Below are positions 16,886 through 23,988 of a DNA stretch of 50,944 bases, piece after piece (positions within the stretch are counted from its first letter, which is position 1; the number at the start of each line of letters is the position of its first letter). Source of the stretch: an uncultured Pseudomonadota bacterium (lineage in GTDB: Bacteria > Pseudomonadota > Alphaproteobacteria > RF32 > CAG-239); the NCBI GenBank assembly GCA_902495305.1, contig CABUWG010000006.1, positions 1 through 50,944 of the forward strand. Reading direction: 5' to 3'. The notes beneath the pieces were generated by a model, which was given only the letters and a program-made list of their open reading frames with translations, had not been told where the DNA came from and did no database searches. A program made the translations under genes and the position numbers.

Positions 16886-16919
16886 AAAAAAAAACGCCCA
16901 GACAAAGCCTGAGCGTTTT
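16886..16919 (-). terminator. rho-independent terminator downstream of the 186-aa gene
   Basis: On the minus strand AAAACGCTCAGGC and GTCTGGGCGTTTT pair over 13 positions with G-U pairs and a TTT loop, followed by a run of T's. G-U pairing favours the minus strand. Confidence 0.85.
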
Positions 16920-16960
16920 GATCTTTGAGAAAAGCGGACCTCACGGCCGGCTTGTCTAAA
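16886..16960 (-). ncRNA. candidate structured RNA, unit 1 of the hairpin array / 3' end of the 186-aa gene transcript
   Basis: The hairpin at 16929-16956 (GGCC-GTGA-GGTC apex) comes about 45 nt after the stop of the minus-strand gene at 17004-17564. The terminator at 16886-16919 follows it directly. It could be the 3' untranslated end of that mRNA, processed or not, rather than an independent RNA. Confidence 0.45.
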
Positions 16961-17003
16961 TTACTAATAGTGTGTCTGTCATGGTTTTGATTTAAGTTAT
17001 TAA

Positions 17004-17564
17004 TCAGGCAATCACCAAAATCTTTTTATTTTTGGCATCATGCTCGATTCTGTATTTTACGCCGTCTATTTCAACGGATTTCTTAGCTGTCGTATTGTTG
17101 AGCATATCTTCCAATGCAACAACAGCTTTATTTTTATTACTGTTAAATGTGAAAATGACAGCCACTTTTTCTGCACCGCGACGACCGTAAAATTTCCAAC
17201 AAAGAATTGGAACGCCGGACGGAAGCGCGTTTTTATCCGCAGAAGAAATCTTTCTGGCTTTATGCGCCTGCTTTGCCGGTTTGTTTTCCCAGCCAATCTG
17301 GTCGTGAATTTCTTCTTCCTTCAAAACCTCAACGACTTCTTTTTCCGTTTTGGCTTTTAAGGTTATTGTACCAACTTCACCAACTCCGGTTAAGACAATG
17401 CCCTGTGTCTTGGCAAATTTTTCAGCCAGTTCAAACATTGTAGTCTCGTCAGTCAACAAAACATCAAGATGTTTTTTCTTGGAAGAAGCCTGTTTGTTTT
17501 TGATAACAAGTTCTTCACTGTTTGCAACGATACTGTCTACGATGGTCATTTTTGTTGTGCACAT
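17004..17564 (-). CDS. hypothetical protein, 186 aa
   Basis: A soluble, lysine-rich protein with no signal peptide or membrane segment. It shows an alpha/beta pattern with VLTGVGEVGTITLKA in the middle, an ILCWKFYGRRGAEKVAVIF strand-rich part and a C-terminal VDGVKYRIEHDAKNKKILVI hairpin-like end. The ATG at 17564 has no clear ribosome site; Met6 (17549) is an alternative. It is a single gene, its 3' end feeding into the hairpin array with a terminator. I do not recognise the family. Confidence 0.65.
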   Translation of the reverse strand: MCTTKMTIVDSIVANSEELVIKNKQASSKKKHLDVLLTDETTMFELAEKFAKTQGIVLTGVGEVGTITLKAKTEKEVVEVLKEEEIHDQIGWENKPAKQAHKARKISSADKNALPSGVPILCWKFYGRRGAEKVAVIFTFNSNKNKAVVALEDMLNNTTAKKSVEIDGVKYRIEHDAKNKKILVIA

Positions 17565-17772
17565 AATATTTAAATTTTATGCTTTGGGATATGTCCCGCA
17601 GCCGGTTAATAATTCAGATAATTTTTATTTTGTTTGATTATATAAACATATTTTTTAGAAAAAATCAAGCCCAAAATTGACAAAAACAATCAAAATATTT
17701 TATTTTGTTAAATATTTTTTGATTTTTTCCTATCCCCTTAGCCAAAATCCCCACCCCACTTTTCATTATGTA

Positions 17773-17801
17773 TTGACACGCTCGTTTCTTTGTGGTATAG
17801 T
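17773..17801 (+). promoter_or_regulatory. sigma-70 promoter of the cysteine-rich protein gene
   Basis: TTGACA (17773-17778) and TATAGT (17796-17801) are separated by exactly 17 nt, close to the housekeeping consensus. Transcription would begin near 17808 and leave a leader of about 130 nt. Confidence 0.85.
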
Positions 17802-17807
17802 GACCTT

Positions 17808-17941
17808 AGTATTAACCATTCTGGGCACTTTGCTGTTCAGATAAAGAAAAGAGCAACGTGACAGCTTGGGCACGGCGTTGACAGCCGACCGGGGCATTTG
17901 TTGCCTCACCCGCTGGGTGCGTTTGCTTGGGGAGGAAGCCG
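17808..17941 (+). promoter_or_regulatory. structured 5' leader containing a dispersed repeat
   Basis: The leader holds CACCCGCTGGGTG (5-bp stem, 3-nt loop) and GGCATTTGTTGCC. Positions 17903-17921 match 27795-27813 perfectly in inverted orientation. The GGGGAGGAAG ribosome site follows within 10 nt. The long structured leader could control translation, but no known riboswitch class is evident. Confidence 0.45.
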
Positions 17942-19207
17942 ATGAAGAATATGAACATAAATATGCTACACATGAAACTAAACTCTGCGGTATCAGTCTT
18001 TGCTGTTGCCGCTGCTTTCTCGGTACTCCTCCCACCTTCTGTTGCCTTTGCCGGCGTGTGCTTTCTGCCCGACTGTTCTGATGAAGACCTTGCTGGTGGC
18101 GGCGGAAACATGGATATGAATGAAGATACTGCCTTTTGTGAAAGCAAAGGCTTTACCTATTATGCTTCCGGTAAATGTCCGCAGTATTATGCCGTTGTCG
18201 GAACTTGTAACCGTGATGACCATTATCTCAAATGTGACGCCAAGACTTGGTGTCAACAAAACGGATATAACACGACAAAATGTTCTATTCCACAGTATGT
18301 TAATGATCCTTGTCCGAGTTATGGTTCTCTGTACAAAGGCTGTAAAACCGATAATGACCGTGCCTGTAAAGAAACCGGTTTTACTAAAACCTGTCCGTCA
18401 GGCCAGAAGCTCAAAAAGAACTCCGGACGATGTACTTATGATAACTCATACGGAACTTGCTGTAAACCTTCCGGATGTCCAAACTATACCTCGCTGACTT
18501 CTTCGTCCTATGGCACGAACGGAACGGACGGCTGCGAGTACACCTGTTATTACACCTGTAACATGAATTGTCCGTCCGGTACGTCAACGTCAAACCCCGG
18601 CGGTTGTGGCGGTTCGACCCGTAACGGATGCGGAACAAAGACCTGTTATTATCCTTATCAATCCTGCTGTACGCCGAGTTGTTCCGATACGACAAGTTCT
18701 TGTTCCTGCGGGTCTTACACAATCTCTGACGGGTGCGGCGGAACTTGCAGAAGATGTGAATCCTGCTGCAACTCATCTTCTTCCAACTGGTGTTCAGTCC
18801 ATTCAACCTGTCATGGTGACTGCTGTTCGGACGGAACAATTCAATCTTGTGACAGCAGATGCGGCGGTTCGGGATGCTCCTCCGGCGGGGGTAGTTCTGG
18901 CGGAGGTTCAGGAGGGTCTTCAGGTCCAAGGACAGGAAGAATATGGTTTGAACCGACAAATAATTTGTGGTGCTATAATTCAAAATCATCTCAGTGTCCG
19001 TCAAACAAACCTATTCCTATCATTCAAAGTGTCCATGAATGGTGTGACTGCGGCGGCGGCATTCATGAATATGACAGAGGTATGGCTTCTGGCTATAAGA
19101 GCGGACCTTGTTATGCCACTGTTGCAGAATGCAGTGCGGCGGTTCCGACTGACGGCGTGCCTAAATCCAACGGATACCTGTCCGGCAGCTCTTGTACCTG
19201 TCCCTGA
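17942..19207 (+). CDS. secreted cysteine-rich protein, 48 cysteines
   Basis: 421 aa from the ATG at 17942, which lies 6-7 nt after GGGGAGG; an earlier TTG in frame has no site. A long signal peptide ends near SVAFA-GVC. The rest holds 48 Cys, about one residue in eight, with many Ser, Gly, Thr and Tyr. Residues of about 75-190 repeat a theme of Cys, Gly-Phe/Tyr, Cys-Pro and Cys spaced 8-12 apart (FCESKGF, WCQQNGY, ACKETGF). Then come CGGS/CCTPSC-type clusters and a GGGSSGGGSGGSSG linker before a C-terminal segment of about 85 residues. The protein is probably exported and disulphide-linked, perhaps surface bound. The family is not recognised. Confidence 0.85.
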   Translation: MKNMNINMLHMKLNSAVSVFAVAAAFSVLLPPSVAFAGVCFLPDCSDEDLAGGGGNMDMNEDTAFCESKGFTYYASGKCPQYYAVVGTCNRDDHYLKCDAKTWCQQNGYNTTKCSIPQYVNDPCPSYGSLYKGCKTDNDRACKETGFTKTCPSGQKLKKNSGRCTYDNSYGTCCKPSGCPNYTSLTSSSYGTNGTDGCEYTCYYTCNMNCPSGTSTSNPGGCGGSTRNGCGTKTCYYPYQSCCTPSCSDTTSSCSCGSYTISDGCGGTCRRCESCCNSSSSNWCSVHSTCHGDCCSDGTIQSCDSRCGGSGCSSGGGSSGGGSGGSSGPRTGRIWFEPTNNLWCYNSKSSQCPSNKPIPIIQSVHEWCDCGGGIHEYDRGMASGYKSGPCYATVAECSAAVPTDGVPKSNGYLSGSSCTCP

Positions 19208-19223
19208 TTGATTTATTATTTAA

Positions 19224-19258
19224 TTGAGCCCCGTTTTTACAAGCGGGGCTCAATAATT
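19224..19258. terminator. bidirectional terminator between the cysteine-rich gene and the flavodiiron gene
   Basis: Perfect 10-bp arms TTGAGCCCCG and CGGGGCTCAA, with a T-rich tail on the plus strand (TAATTTTT). It serves the convergent genes on both sides. Confidence 0.85.
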
Positions 19259-19262
19259 TTTG

Positions 19263-20438
19263 TTATTTTTCAATCATGGTTTTGACATGTTCTTTCAACT
19301 TAGCGACCACGTCAGATTTGGGCGTGTATTTTTCCTCAAACGGCGGAATGGTTTCCCAACCCAGTTCTTCATAAATTTTTTGAATTTGATTAACGACTCC
19401 GGGCTTCCAGCCGTAAGAACCAAAAGCAAAAGCTTTTTTATTTTTGGGTTTCAGGCCTTTCATATAAGTTGTAAAAGCTGCGACCCGCGGGAACATTTCA
19501 TTATTCAGCGTCGGTGTTCCGATTGCAACATAGCGGGCGTCCAAAAAGTCGACAATAACTTCCGAAATATGCGTTTCGGTCAGGCAACGCTTGACAACGG
19601 GAATGCCGGCATCCTGAAAGACTTCCATAACGGCATTAGCCAAAGTCGCCGTTGCTCCCCACATTGTATCATAAACAATCACGGCTTTGCCTTTATTCTT
19701 GCCGGAAGCCCATTCATCATACAGCTTTAGAATCGTACTGACTTCTTTTTCGCCCGACCAAATGCAACCATGCGACGGCGCAATCATATCAATTTCCAGT
19801 CCGTCAAGACCGCACAGAGCTTTTTCGGCCTGAGCACCGAACGGGAACAAAATGTTGGCATAATATTTTTTGGCCTCTTCACAAACAACGTCAAAAGGTT
19901 GATCTTTTACAAAAATGCCGTCCGTGCAAAAATGTTGGCCAAAGCCGTCATTCGGCAGCAGCAGTTTGTCTTCTGCCACATAAGTCACCATAGAATCCGG
20001 CCAGTGCAGCATCGGCGTGGTCACAAAAGTCAGTGTTCTTTTACCAATCGAAACACTGTCGCCGGTTTTGACAATCTGGAATTTCCAGCCGGTTGTATCA
20101 TAATGGTCATTCAGGGCACGCTCGCCGGCGGCATTGGTCAGGATTGTAGCCTGCGGTGCCAGCTTCATGATTTCCGGCATGTTTCCGGAGTGATCCATTT
20201 CCACATGGTTTACAACAACGTAAGTAATTTTTGAGAAATCGGTAACGCTTTTAACACGGGCAATCTGCTCGTCTGACAGGTAATGTTTGGCACCATCAAC
20301 CAGAGTGATTTTTTCATCCATAATCAGATATGAGTTATAGGTTGAGCCGTGCGGTGTCTGATAGCCGTGAAATTCTGTCAGATTCCAGTCTTTTACGCCG
20401 GTCCAGTAAATGTCTTTTTTAATTTCTACTGCGTTCAT
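19263..20438 (-). CDS. fprA: flavodiiron protein (FprA type)
   Basis: 391 aa. The N-terminal metallo-beta-lactamase-like domain has the diiron ligands H78, E80, D82 and H83 (NHVEMDHSG), then LHWPDSM and SHG. The C-terminal flavodoxin domain begins near residue 252 with VIVYDTMWGATAT (FMN phosphate loop) and ends with AFGSYGWKPG. These enzymes reduce O2 to water or NO to N2O in the cytoplasm of anaerobes. There is no fused rubredoxin; the nearby rubrerythrin carries one. It is divergent from the Fur-family gene, sharing the intergenic Fur box. Confidence 0.93.
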   Translation of the reverse strand: MNAVEIKKDIYWTGVKDWNLTEFHGYQTPHGSTYNSYLIMDEKITLVDGAKHYLSDEQIARVKSVTDFSKITYVVVNHVEMDHSGNMPEIMKLAPQATILTNAAGERALNDHYDTTGWKFQIVKTGDSVSIGKRTLTFVTTPMLHWPDSMVTYVAEDKLLLPNDGFGQHFCTDGIFVKDQPFDVVCEEAKKYYANILFPFGAQAEKALCGLDGLEIDMIAPSHGCIWSGEKEVSTILKLYDEWASGKNKGKAVIVYDTMWGATATLANAVMEVFQDAGIPVVKRCLTETHISEVIVDFLDARYVAIGTPTLNNEMFPRVAAFTTYMKGLKPKNKKAFAFGSYGWKPGVVNQIQKIYEELGWETIPPFEEKYTPKSDVVAKLKEHVKTMIEK

Positions 20439-20493
20439 CTTTTTCTCCTTAAATAAATATCAGATTTCTTTTAAATAATACTGAAAATCTTTA

Positions 20494-20541
20494 TTGACAA
20501 TGTCTTTTTTTAATTATAAACAATAATAGTAATCATTATTG
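20494..20541 (+). promoter_or_regulatory. promoter and Fur/PerR-like operator before the regulator gene
   Basis: TTGACA (20494-20499) precedes a TATAAA-like -10 (20515-20520; spacing is short). At 20521-20541 the arms CAATAAT and ATTATTG flank AGTAATC. By my alignment 15 of 19 positions agree with the classical Fur box. The site lies 16 nt before the regulator start, so autoregulation is likely, and the divergent flavodiiron gene may share it. Confidence 0.65.
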
Positions 20542-20557
20542 ATTTTGGTGAAATGAG

Positions 20558-20944
20558 ATGAATTACTCCAGACAAAGAGAGCTTATTCTTAAGATTGTGC
20601 AAAATGACATGAGCCATCCCAGCGTTGATTCGGTTTATCAGGCTTTGCGCAAGGAAATTCCGAACGTGAGTTTGGCGACGGTGTATCGGAATCTGAACTT
20701 GTTGGCGGAAAGCGGAGAAATCCGGAAGATAGAATCGTTAGACGGCACTGCTCATTTTGATTTTAATACTGGAAAGCATTATCATTTTATTTGCATTCAC
20801 TGCAATAAAGTTTATGATATTCCCTGCGACGTTGCTCCGGAGGTTGATAAAAAAACCGAAGAGCTGAGCGGGTTTAAAATAATATCTCATGACATTTCTT
20901 TTCAGGGAATTTGTCATGAATGTCTGAAACTCAAGAAAAATTAA
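20558..20944 (+). CDS. Fur family regulator, PerR-like
   Basis: 128 aa. The winged helix includes VSLATVYRNLNLLAESGEI (38-55). The structural zinc site is C79-C82 and C119-C122, and HYHFICIHC holds the metal-sensing histidines. Between flavodiiron protein and rubrerythrin, a peroxide-sensing PerR role fits better than iron homeostasis, but the residues alone do not settle this. The stop is followed after 18 nt by rubrerythrin, so they form one operon. Confidence 0.88.
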   Translation: MNYSRQRELILKIVQNDMSHPSVDSVYQALRKEIPNVSLATVYRNLNLLAESGEIRKIESLDGTAHFDFNTGKHYHFICIHCNKVYDIPCDVAPEVDKKTEELSGFKIISHDISFQGICHECLKLKKN

Positions 20945-20962
20945 TTTAAGGAGTCTTGTACT

Positions 20963-21502
20963 ATGGAACTAAAAGGATCTAAAACCGAAAAAAACCTGAT
21001 GGAAGCTTTTGCCGGAGAATCTCAGGCCCGCAATAAGTATACTTATTATGCTTCCAAAGCCAAAAAAGAAGGCTACAATATCATTGCCGACAAGTTTGAA
21101 CAAACTGCCAATAATGAAAAAGAGCATGCCAAACTCTGGTTCAAACTCCTGCACGGCGGCGCTGTTCCCTCTACCATGGAAAATCTGAAAGACGCTGCTG
21201 CCGGCGAGAATTATGAATGGACAGACATGTATGACCGCATGGCTAAAGAAGCCCGCGAAGAAGGTTTTGAAAAAATTGCGTATTTGTTTGAAGCCGTCGG
21301 CAAGATTGAAAAAGGCCATGAAGAAAGATATCAGGCTTTGCTCGACTCTTTGTGCGAAGGCAAGATCTTTGAACGTCCGACCAAAGTTATTTGGGAATGC
21401 GCTAACTGCGGACATCGCGTTGAATCTCCGAAAGCTCCGGAAAAATGTCCGGTCTGCGATCACCCGCAAGCTTATTTCTTTGAATTGCAAGAACAATTCT
21501 AA
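20963..21502 (+). CDS. rbr: rubrerythrin
   Basis: 179 aa. The N-terminal ferritin-like four-helix domain carries the diiron ligands (E19 in AGESQARNKY, E53 and H55 in NEKEHAKL, and the GKIEKGHEERY motif). The C-terminal rubredoxin domain has C146-x2-C149 and C162-x2-C165. It reduces hydrogen peroxide to water with electrons from reduced cofactors in the cytoplasm. It has an AAGGAG ribosome site and is cotranscribed with the Fur-family gene. Confidence 0.97.
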   Translation: MELKGSKTEKNLMEAFAGESQARNKYTYYASKAKKEGYNIIADKFEQTANNEKEHAKLWFKLLHGGAVPSTMENLKDAAAGENYEWTDMYDRMAKEAREEGFEKIAYLFEAVGKIEKGHEERYQALLDSLCEGKIFERPTKVIWECANCGHRVESPKAPEKCPVCDHPQAYFFELQEQF

Positions 21503-21525
21503 GATTTAACAAATCTTTATGTGAA

Positions 21526-21560
21526 CCCCGTGCTTTTTCCAAGCACGGGGTTTATTTTTT
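21526..21560 (+). terminator. rho-independent terminator after rubrerythrin
   Basis: Perfect 10-bp arms CCCCGTGCTT and AAGCACGGGG around a 5-nt loop, followed by TTTATTTTTT. Confidence 0.9.
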
Positions 21561-21604
21561 TGAGTGCAACGAAGGATGACGAAAAAAGAGGCTTAGGATG
21601 ACAA
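21561..21604. repeat. degenerate copy of the dispersed palindromic (REP-like) element
   Basis: GAGTGCAACGAAGGATGACG and the following CTTAGGATGAC resemble the arms of the full palindrome at 27896-27979, with internal deletion. It is immobile in appearance and sits between two terminators. Confidence 0.55.
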
Positions 21605-21609
21605 AAAAC

Positions 21610-21649
21610 AAAACCCCTCGGAATTCTTTCAAAAGAACCGAGGGGTTTT
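21610..21649. terminator. bidirectional terminator, 12-bp stem
   Basis: AAAACCCCTCGG pairs with CCGAGGGGTTTT around a 16-nt loop that itself partly pairs (TTCTTT/AAAGAA), with T/A tails on both sides. It ends the minus-strand membrane protein gene 4 nt after its stop. Confidence 0.8.
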
Positions 21650-21652
21650 GTT

Positions 21653-22405
21653 TTACACAGCTTTCTTTTTTGCTGCTTTCAATGCTTCTTTTTGTTGCAG
21701 AAGCACTTTTAAATTGAATTGTTCCAGTTCGCAGCCTTTGATATAATCATTGGACTGCAGTTTTACGGAACCCTGAAAACGACAACGCCCTTCCGCATGC
21801 CGGCAATTGCCGCAATCGCAATTTTTACCGCTTAAAAGCAATCTTTGCTTGCTTTTGATAATGGCCCGCTCCACAAGCGTAATATCCGTCATGCCGGAAA
21901 CCTCATCTTGCAGCCTTTTGCACTGACTGGCACGCCGCAATTTTGCATATTCGCTCTGCAACGACTGTTCATATTTTTGGGCTCGCATTTTATTTTTGAC
22001 GCCAAAATATAAAAGCATTATCAAAGCACAAAGGCACGGCACCAGAATAACAAAGGCTACCCCTACTCCCAGCAAAACGCCCAAACCGGCCATAATACAA
22101 ACTGTGGCCAGTACCAATGCAATTTCGCTGCGAGTTATGCCGGGCAAGTCGCCGATTTTTTCAGCAGAGAGCGTTACCAGACTTATCGTCCAGAAAATGC
22201 CGCCGCTTATCATGCCCTGCCAGAAAAAACGGTTTTCAAAATCTAATGTCTGAAACAACCACCAAACAAGGATAATCCCCAGAATATACATCAGAAAACT
22301 ACGATTTACCAATTCGCGCGCTTTTACAATTTCTGCTCCTTTGACAATAGCTTTGAATGTAAAGAAAGCCATAAGAAGCATTAACATAATTTTTAATCCG
22401 TCCAT
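21653..22405 (-). CDS. hypothetical membrane protein with a cysteine cluster
   Basis: 250 aa. About five hydrophobic segments fill residues 1-135 (MLMLLMAFFTF, MYILGIILVWWLF, MISGGIFWTISL, ALVLATVCIMAGLG, VAFVILVPCLCALIMLL). A charged, helical cytosolic tail follows. Near residues 193-226 it has CDCGNCRHAEGRC and a later GCELEQF, a five-Cys cluster that could bind a metal or Fe-S centre. It is monocistronic, with a terminator after it. The family is not recognised. Confidence 0.65.
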   Translation of the reverse strand: MDGLKIMLMLLMAFFTFKAIVKGAEIVKARELVNRSFLMYILGIILVWWLFQTLDFENRFFWQGMISGGIFWTISLVTLSAEKIGDLPGITRSEIALVLATVCIMAGLGVLLGVGVAFVILVPCLCALIMLLYFGVKNKMRAQKYEQSLQSEYAKLRRASQCKRLQDEVSGMTDITLVERAIIKSKQRLLLSGKNCDCGNCRHAEGRCRFQGSVKLQSNDYIKGCELEQFNLKVLLQQKEALKAAKKKAV

Positions 22406-22489
22406 AATTATATAAAATTTAATTTTTATTCGGTATTGGTATAGCGTATTTTGACAAAATTGTCAATTGTAATTTCAAAAAACAAAAAA

Positions 22490-22545
22490 ATGTCCCGCAA
22501 AAACCTTTAATTCATTTGATTTTCAGGGGACAGTTTTTTTTGTTT
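22490..22545 (-). terminator. weak terminator after the Cys-His protein gene
   Basis: TGTCCC and GGGACA pair across a loop of about 30 nt, with T tracts on both sides. The long loop makes it a weak call. It lies about 30 nt after the minus-strand stop. Confidence 0.4.
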
Positions 22546-22561
22546 TGCAACAGGCCGTTTT

Positions 22562-23770
22562 TTATATTGTTTTATATTTATAATTTGCAAACAGCGGCGC
22601 AGCGTTATAAGTTGAACCTTTTTTAGGCCGGTCAAAAAAGGCCGCAAGTTTTTCCATTTCCGCATTTTTGCGTTCCTGAGCTTTGTTTCTGGTCCAGCGG
22701 GTGGCCAATTGGAATTTGCGCTTTAAGGCAATTTTATTCTTGGCAATAAAAAATACCGGACCGGATTTGCGTTTTTTGCCAACGGCAGTCCATACCGGAG
22801 CAGCGGCCTTTGAAATCTTCAGCGGTGCGGCGGCCAAATTTTTTTTGACGGCAAGCGAGGACACCGGCAAAGAAAATTCTTTATTTTTCAGCTGTTTAAA
22901 TTTCGGCTCAAACGGATTTTCACGGTTTTGATACATCAGCGCCAAAAACTCCATCTTATTGCAGTTTTGGGTTTTCTTTTCCCAAGAGGCTTTATACATT
23001 CCGTATAAATCTACGGCATAGCCTTTGACCGGAGCGCCTTTGTTCCAATAAGACAGCGGTGTGATTTTTTCGCGGTTATAGCTCATAAACTGAGCCACAC
23101 CGTTTTCATCTTTGCCCAGATAGGTAATGGCATGATAGCCGCTGGAATTGTTTTCCTTGCTCTCGATGATAAAAATCGCGCCCTTGCCTACTTTGTCAAT
23201 TTCTTTGTTCAGGTTTGCGCTTTTAATGACAAACTTATTATCATATTCCTTTTTGGATTTTCTCAGCATAAAGTCGACAAAGCCTTTGCAATGCGCTTTG
23301 GTATAAGAATCATCCGTTGACATGTCCGGCAGAATATCCGTTAAATCCGGCGACAACCGGTTGTTGCGGGCATAATTGGACATAGTGGCCGCCAGACAGT
23401 AAAAAGTATTGCCGCCTTTGATATTCAGGCCGCCAAAAAATTTTTCCCGAATCATTTTGTTTTGCTGGCGCTTTTTCAGCGATGTAAATTCCTCATACTG
23501 GCTGCGCAGAGAATCTAAAGCGTTATCAAAGAACCAATCCGCACGTTTGCTGATTTCTTCTTCTTTGTTCACCGTATTAATAGAGATGTTTTTGATATTT
23601 CCGGCTAAAAAGTGCGAACTATACGAATTGGCCGCGGCATCCTGACGGACGGGGCTGATTAACGTGGCGGCGCTTGCCCCCACATACAACATCATTCTGG
23701 TGAAGAAACGGTTTTTCTTTATGCGATTCAGCCGTTTCAGCACCTCTTTTTTGCTGACTGTCTTACTCAT
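22562..23770 (-). CDS. hypothetical exported protein with a possible Cys-His peptidase (CHAP-like) core
   Basis: 402 aa. A basic N-terminus is followed by a short hydrophobic stretch (MMLYVGASAATLI, 26-38) and an ADAAA-like site, so it is probably exported. In the middle, NTFYCLAATMSNYA places Cys125 at a helix start. GYHAITYLG (211-219) gives His213 after a GKGAIFII strand, and MSYN gives Asn232; this order fits NlpC/P60/CHAP cysteine peptidases. The C-terminal 130 residues are very basic. The catalytic reading is inference; no family was recognised with confidence. Confidence 0.55.
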   Translation of the reverse strand: MSKTVSKKEVLKRLNRIKKNRFFTRMMLYVGASAATLISPVRQDAAANSYSSHFLAGNIKNISINTVNKEEEISKRADWFFDNALDSLRSQYEEFTSLKKRQQNKMIREKFFGGLNIKGGNTFYCLAATMSNYARNNRLSPDLTDILPDMSTDDSYTKAHCKGFVDFMLRKSKKEYDNKFVIKSANLNKEIDKVGKGAIFIIESKENNSSGYHAITYLGKDENGVAQFMSYNREKITPLSYWNKGAPVKGYAVDLYGMYKASWEKKTQNCNKMEFLALMYQNRENPFEPKFKQLKNKEFSLPVSSLAVKKNLAAAPLKISKAAAPVWTAVGKKRKSGPVFFIAKNKIALKRKFQLATRWTRNKAQERKNAEMEKLAAFFDRPKKGSTYNAAPLFANYKYKTI

Positions 23771-23988
23771 TATATTTTACCTAAATTTTGGATATGATAA
23801 CTCTTGAAAAGTTGTTTTTTTTCTAAGAAATTTTGTTTAAAAAATCATTAATTTTTTCATAAGCTGGGGATAACTCCGACTGTTTATTTTATTTCTTAAT
23901 TTTGTGTAAATTTTCCTTTACAACAAGGGTTAAAAAATTGTAAAAGTTTTTTTAAGATTTATATGTTTTTGAAGAGAAGTTTTTTAAG

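Larger units (their letters stand above)
15968..16956 (-). repeat. family of seven covarying GNRA-tetraloop hairpins
   Basis: Seven hairpins lie at 15968-15997, 16037-16068, 16263-16295, 16453-16484, 16635-16666, 16719-16748 and 16929-16956. On the minus strand each has a 12-15 bp stem capped by GTGA or GCGA. Three apical pairs come first, then one or two mismatches about 4-5 bp below the loop, then a longer lower stem. Apical pairs vary in step (GTT/AAC, ACT/AGT, GCT/AGT, GCC/GGT, GGCC/GGTC), as do the lower stems. The seven alternate, on the minus strand, between an A/T-rich AATAAG-type and a GTTNNGAAAC-type. I found no similar set elsewhere in the window. Confidence 0.8.

Noticed and set aside
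15931..16960. Integron attC array
   Set aside because: The hairpins carry no convincing RYYYAAC/GTTRRRY pair, no extrahelical bases in attC fashion and no cassettes between them, and no integrase is present.
15931..16960. CRISPR array
   Set aside because: Repeats are not identical, spacing is irregular (70-230 nt) and no cas gene is present.
15931..17564. Type III toxin-antitoxin (ToxIN-like)
   Set aside because: The RNA repeats would have to precede the toxin gene as short identical tandem repeats; here they follow it, differ in sequence and are far apart.
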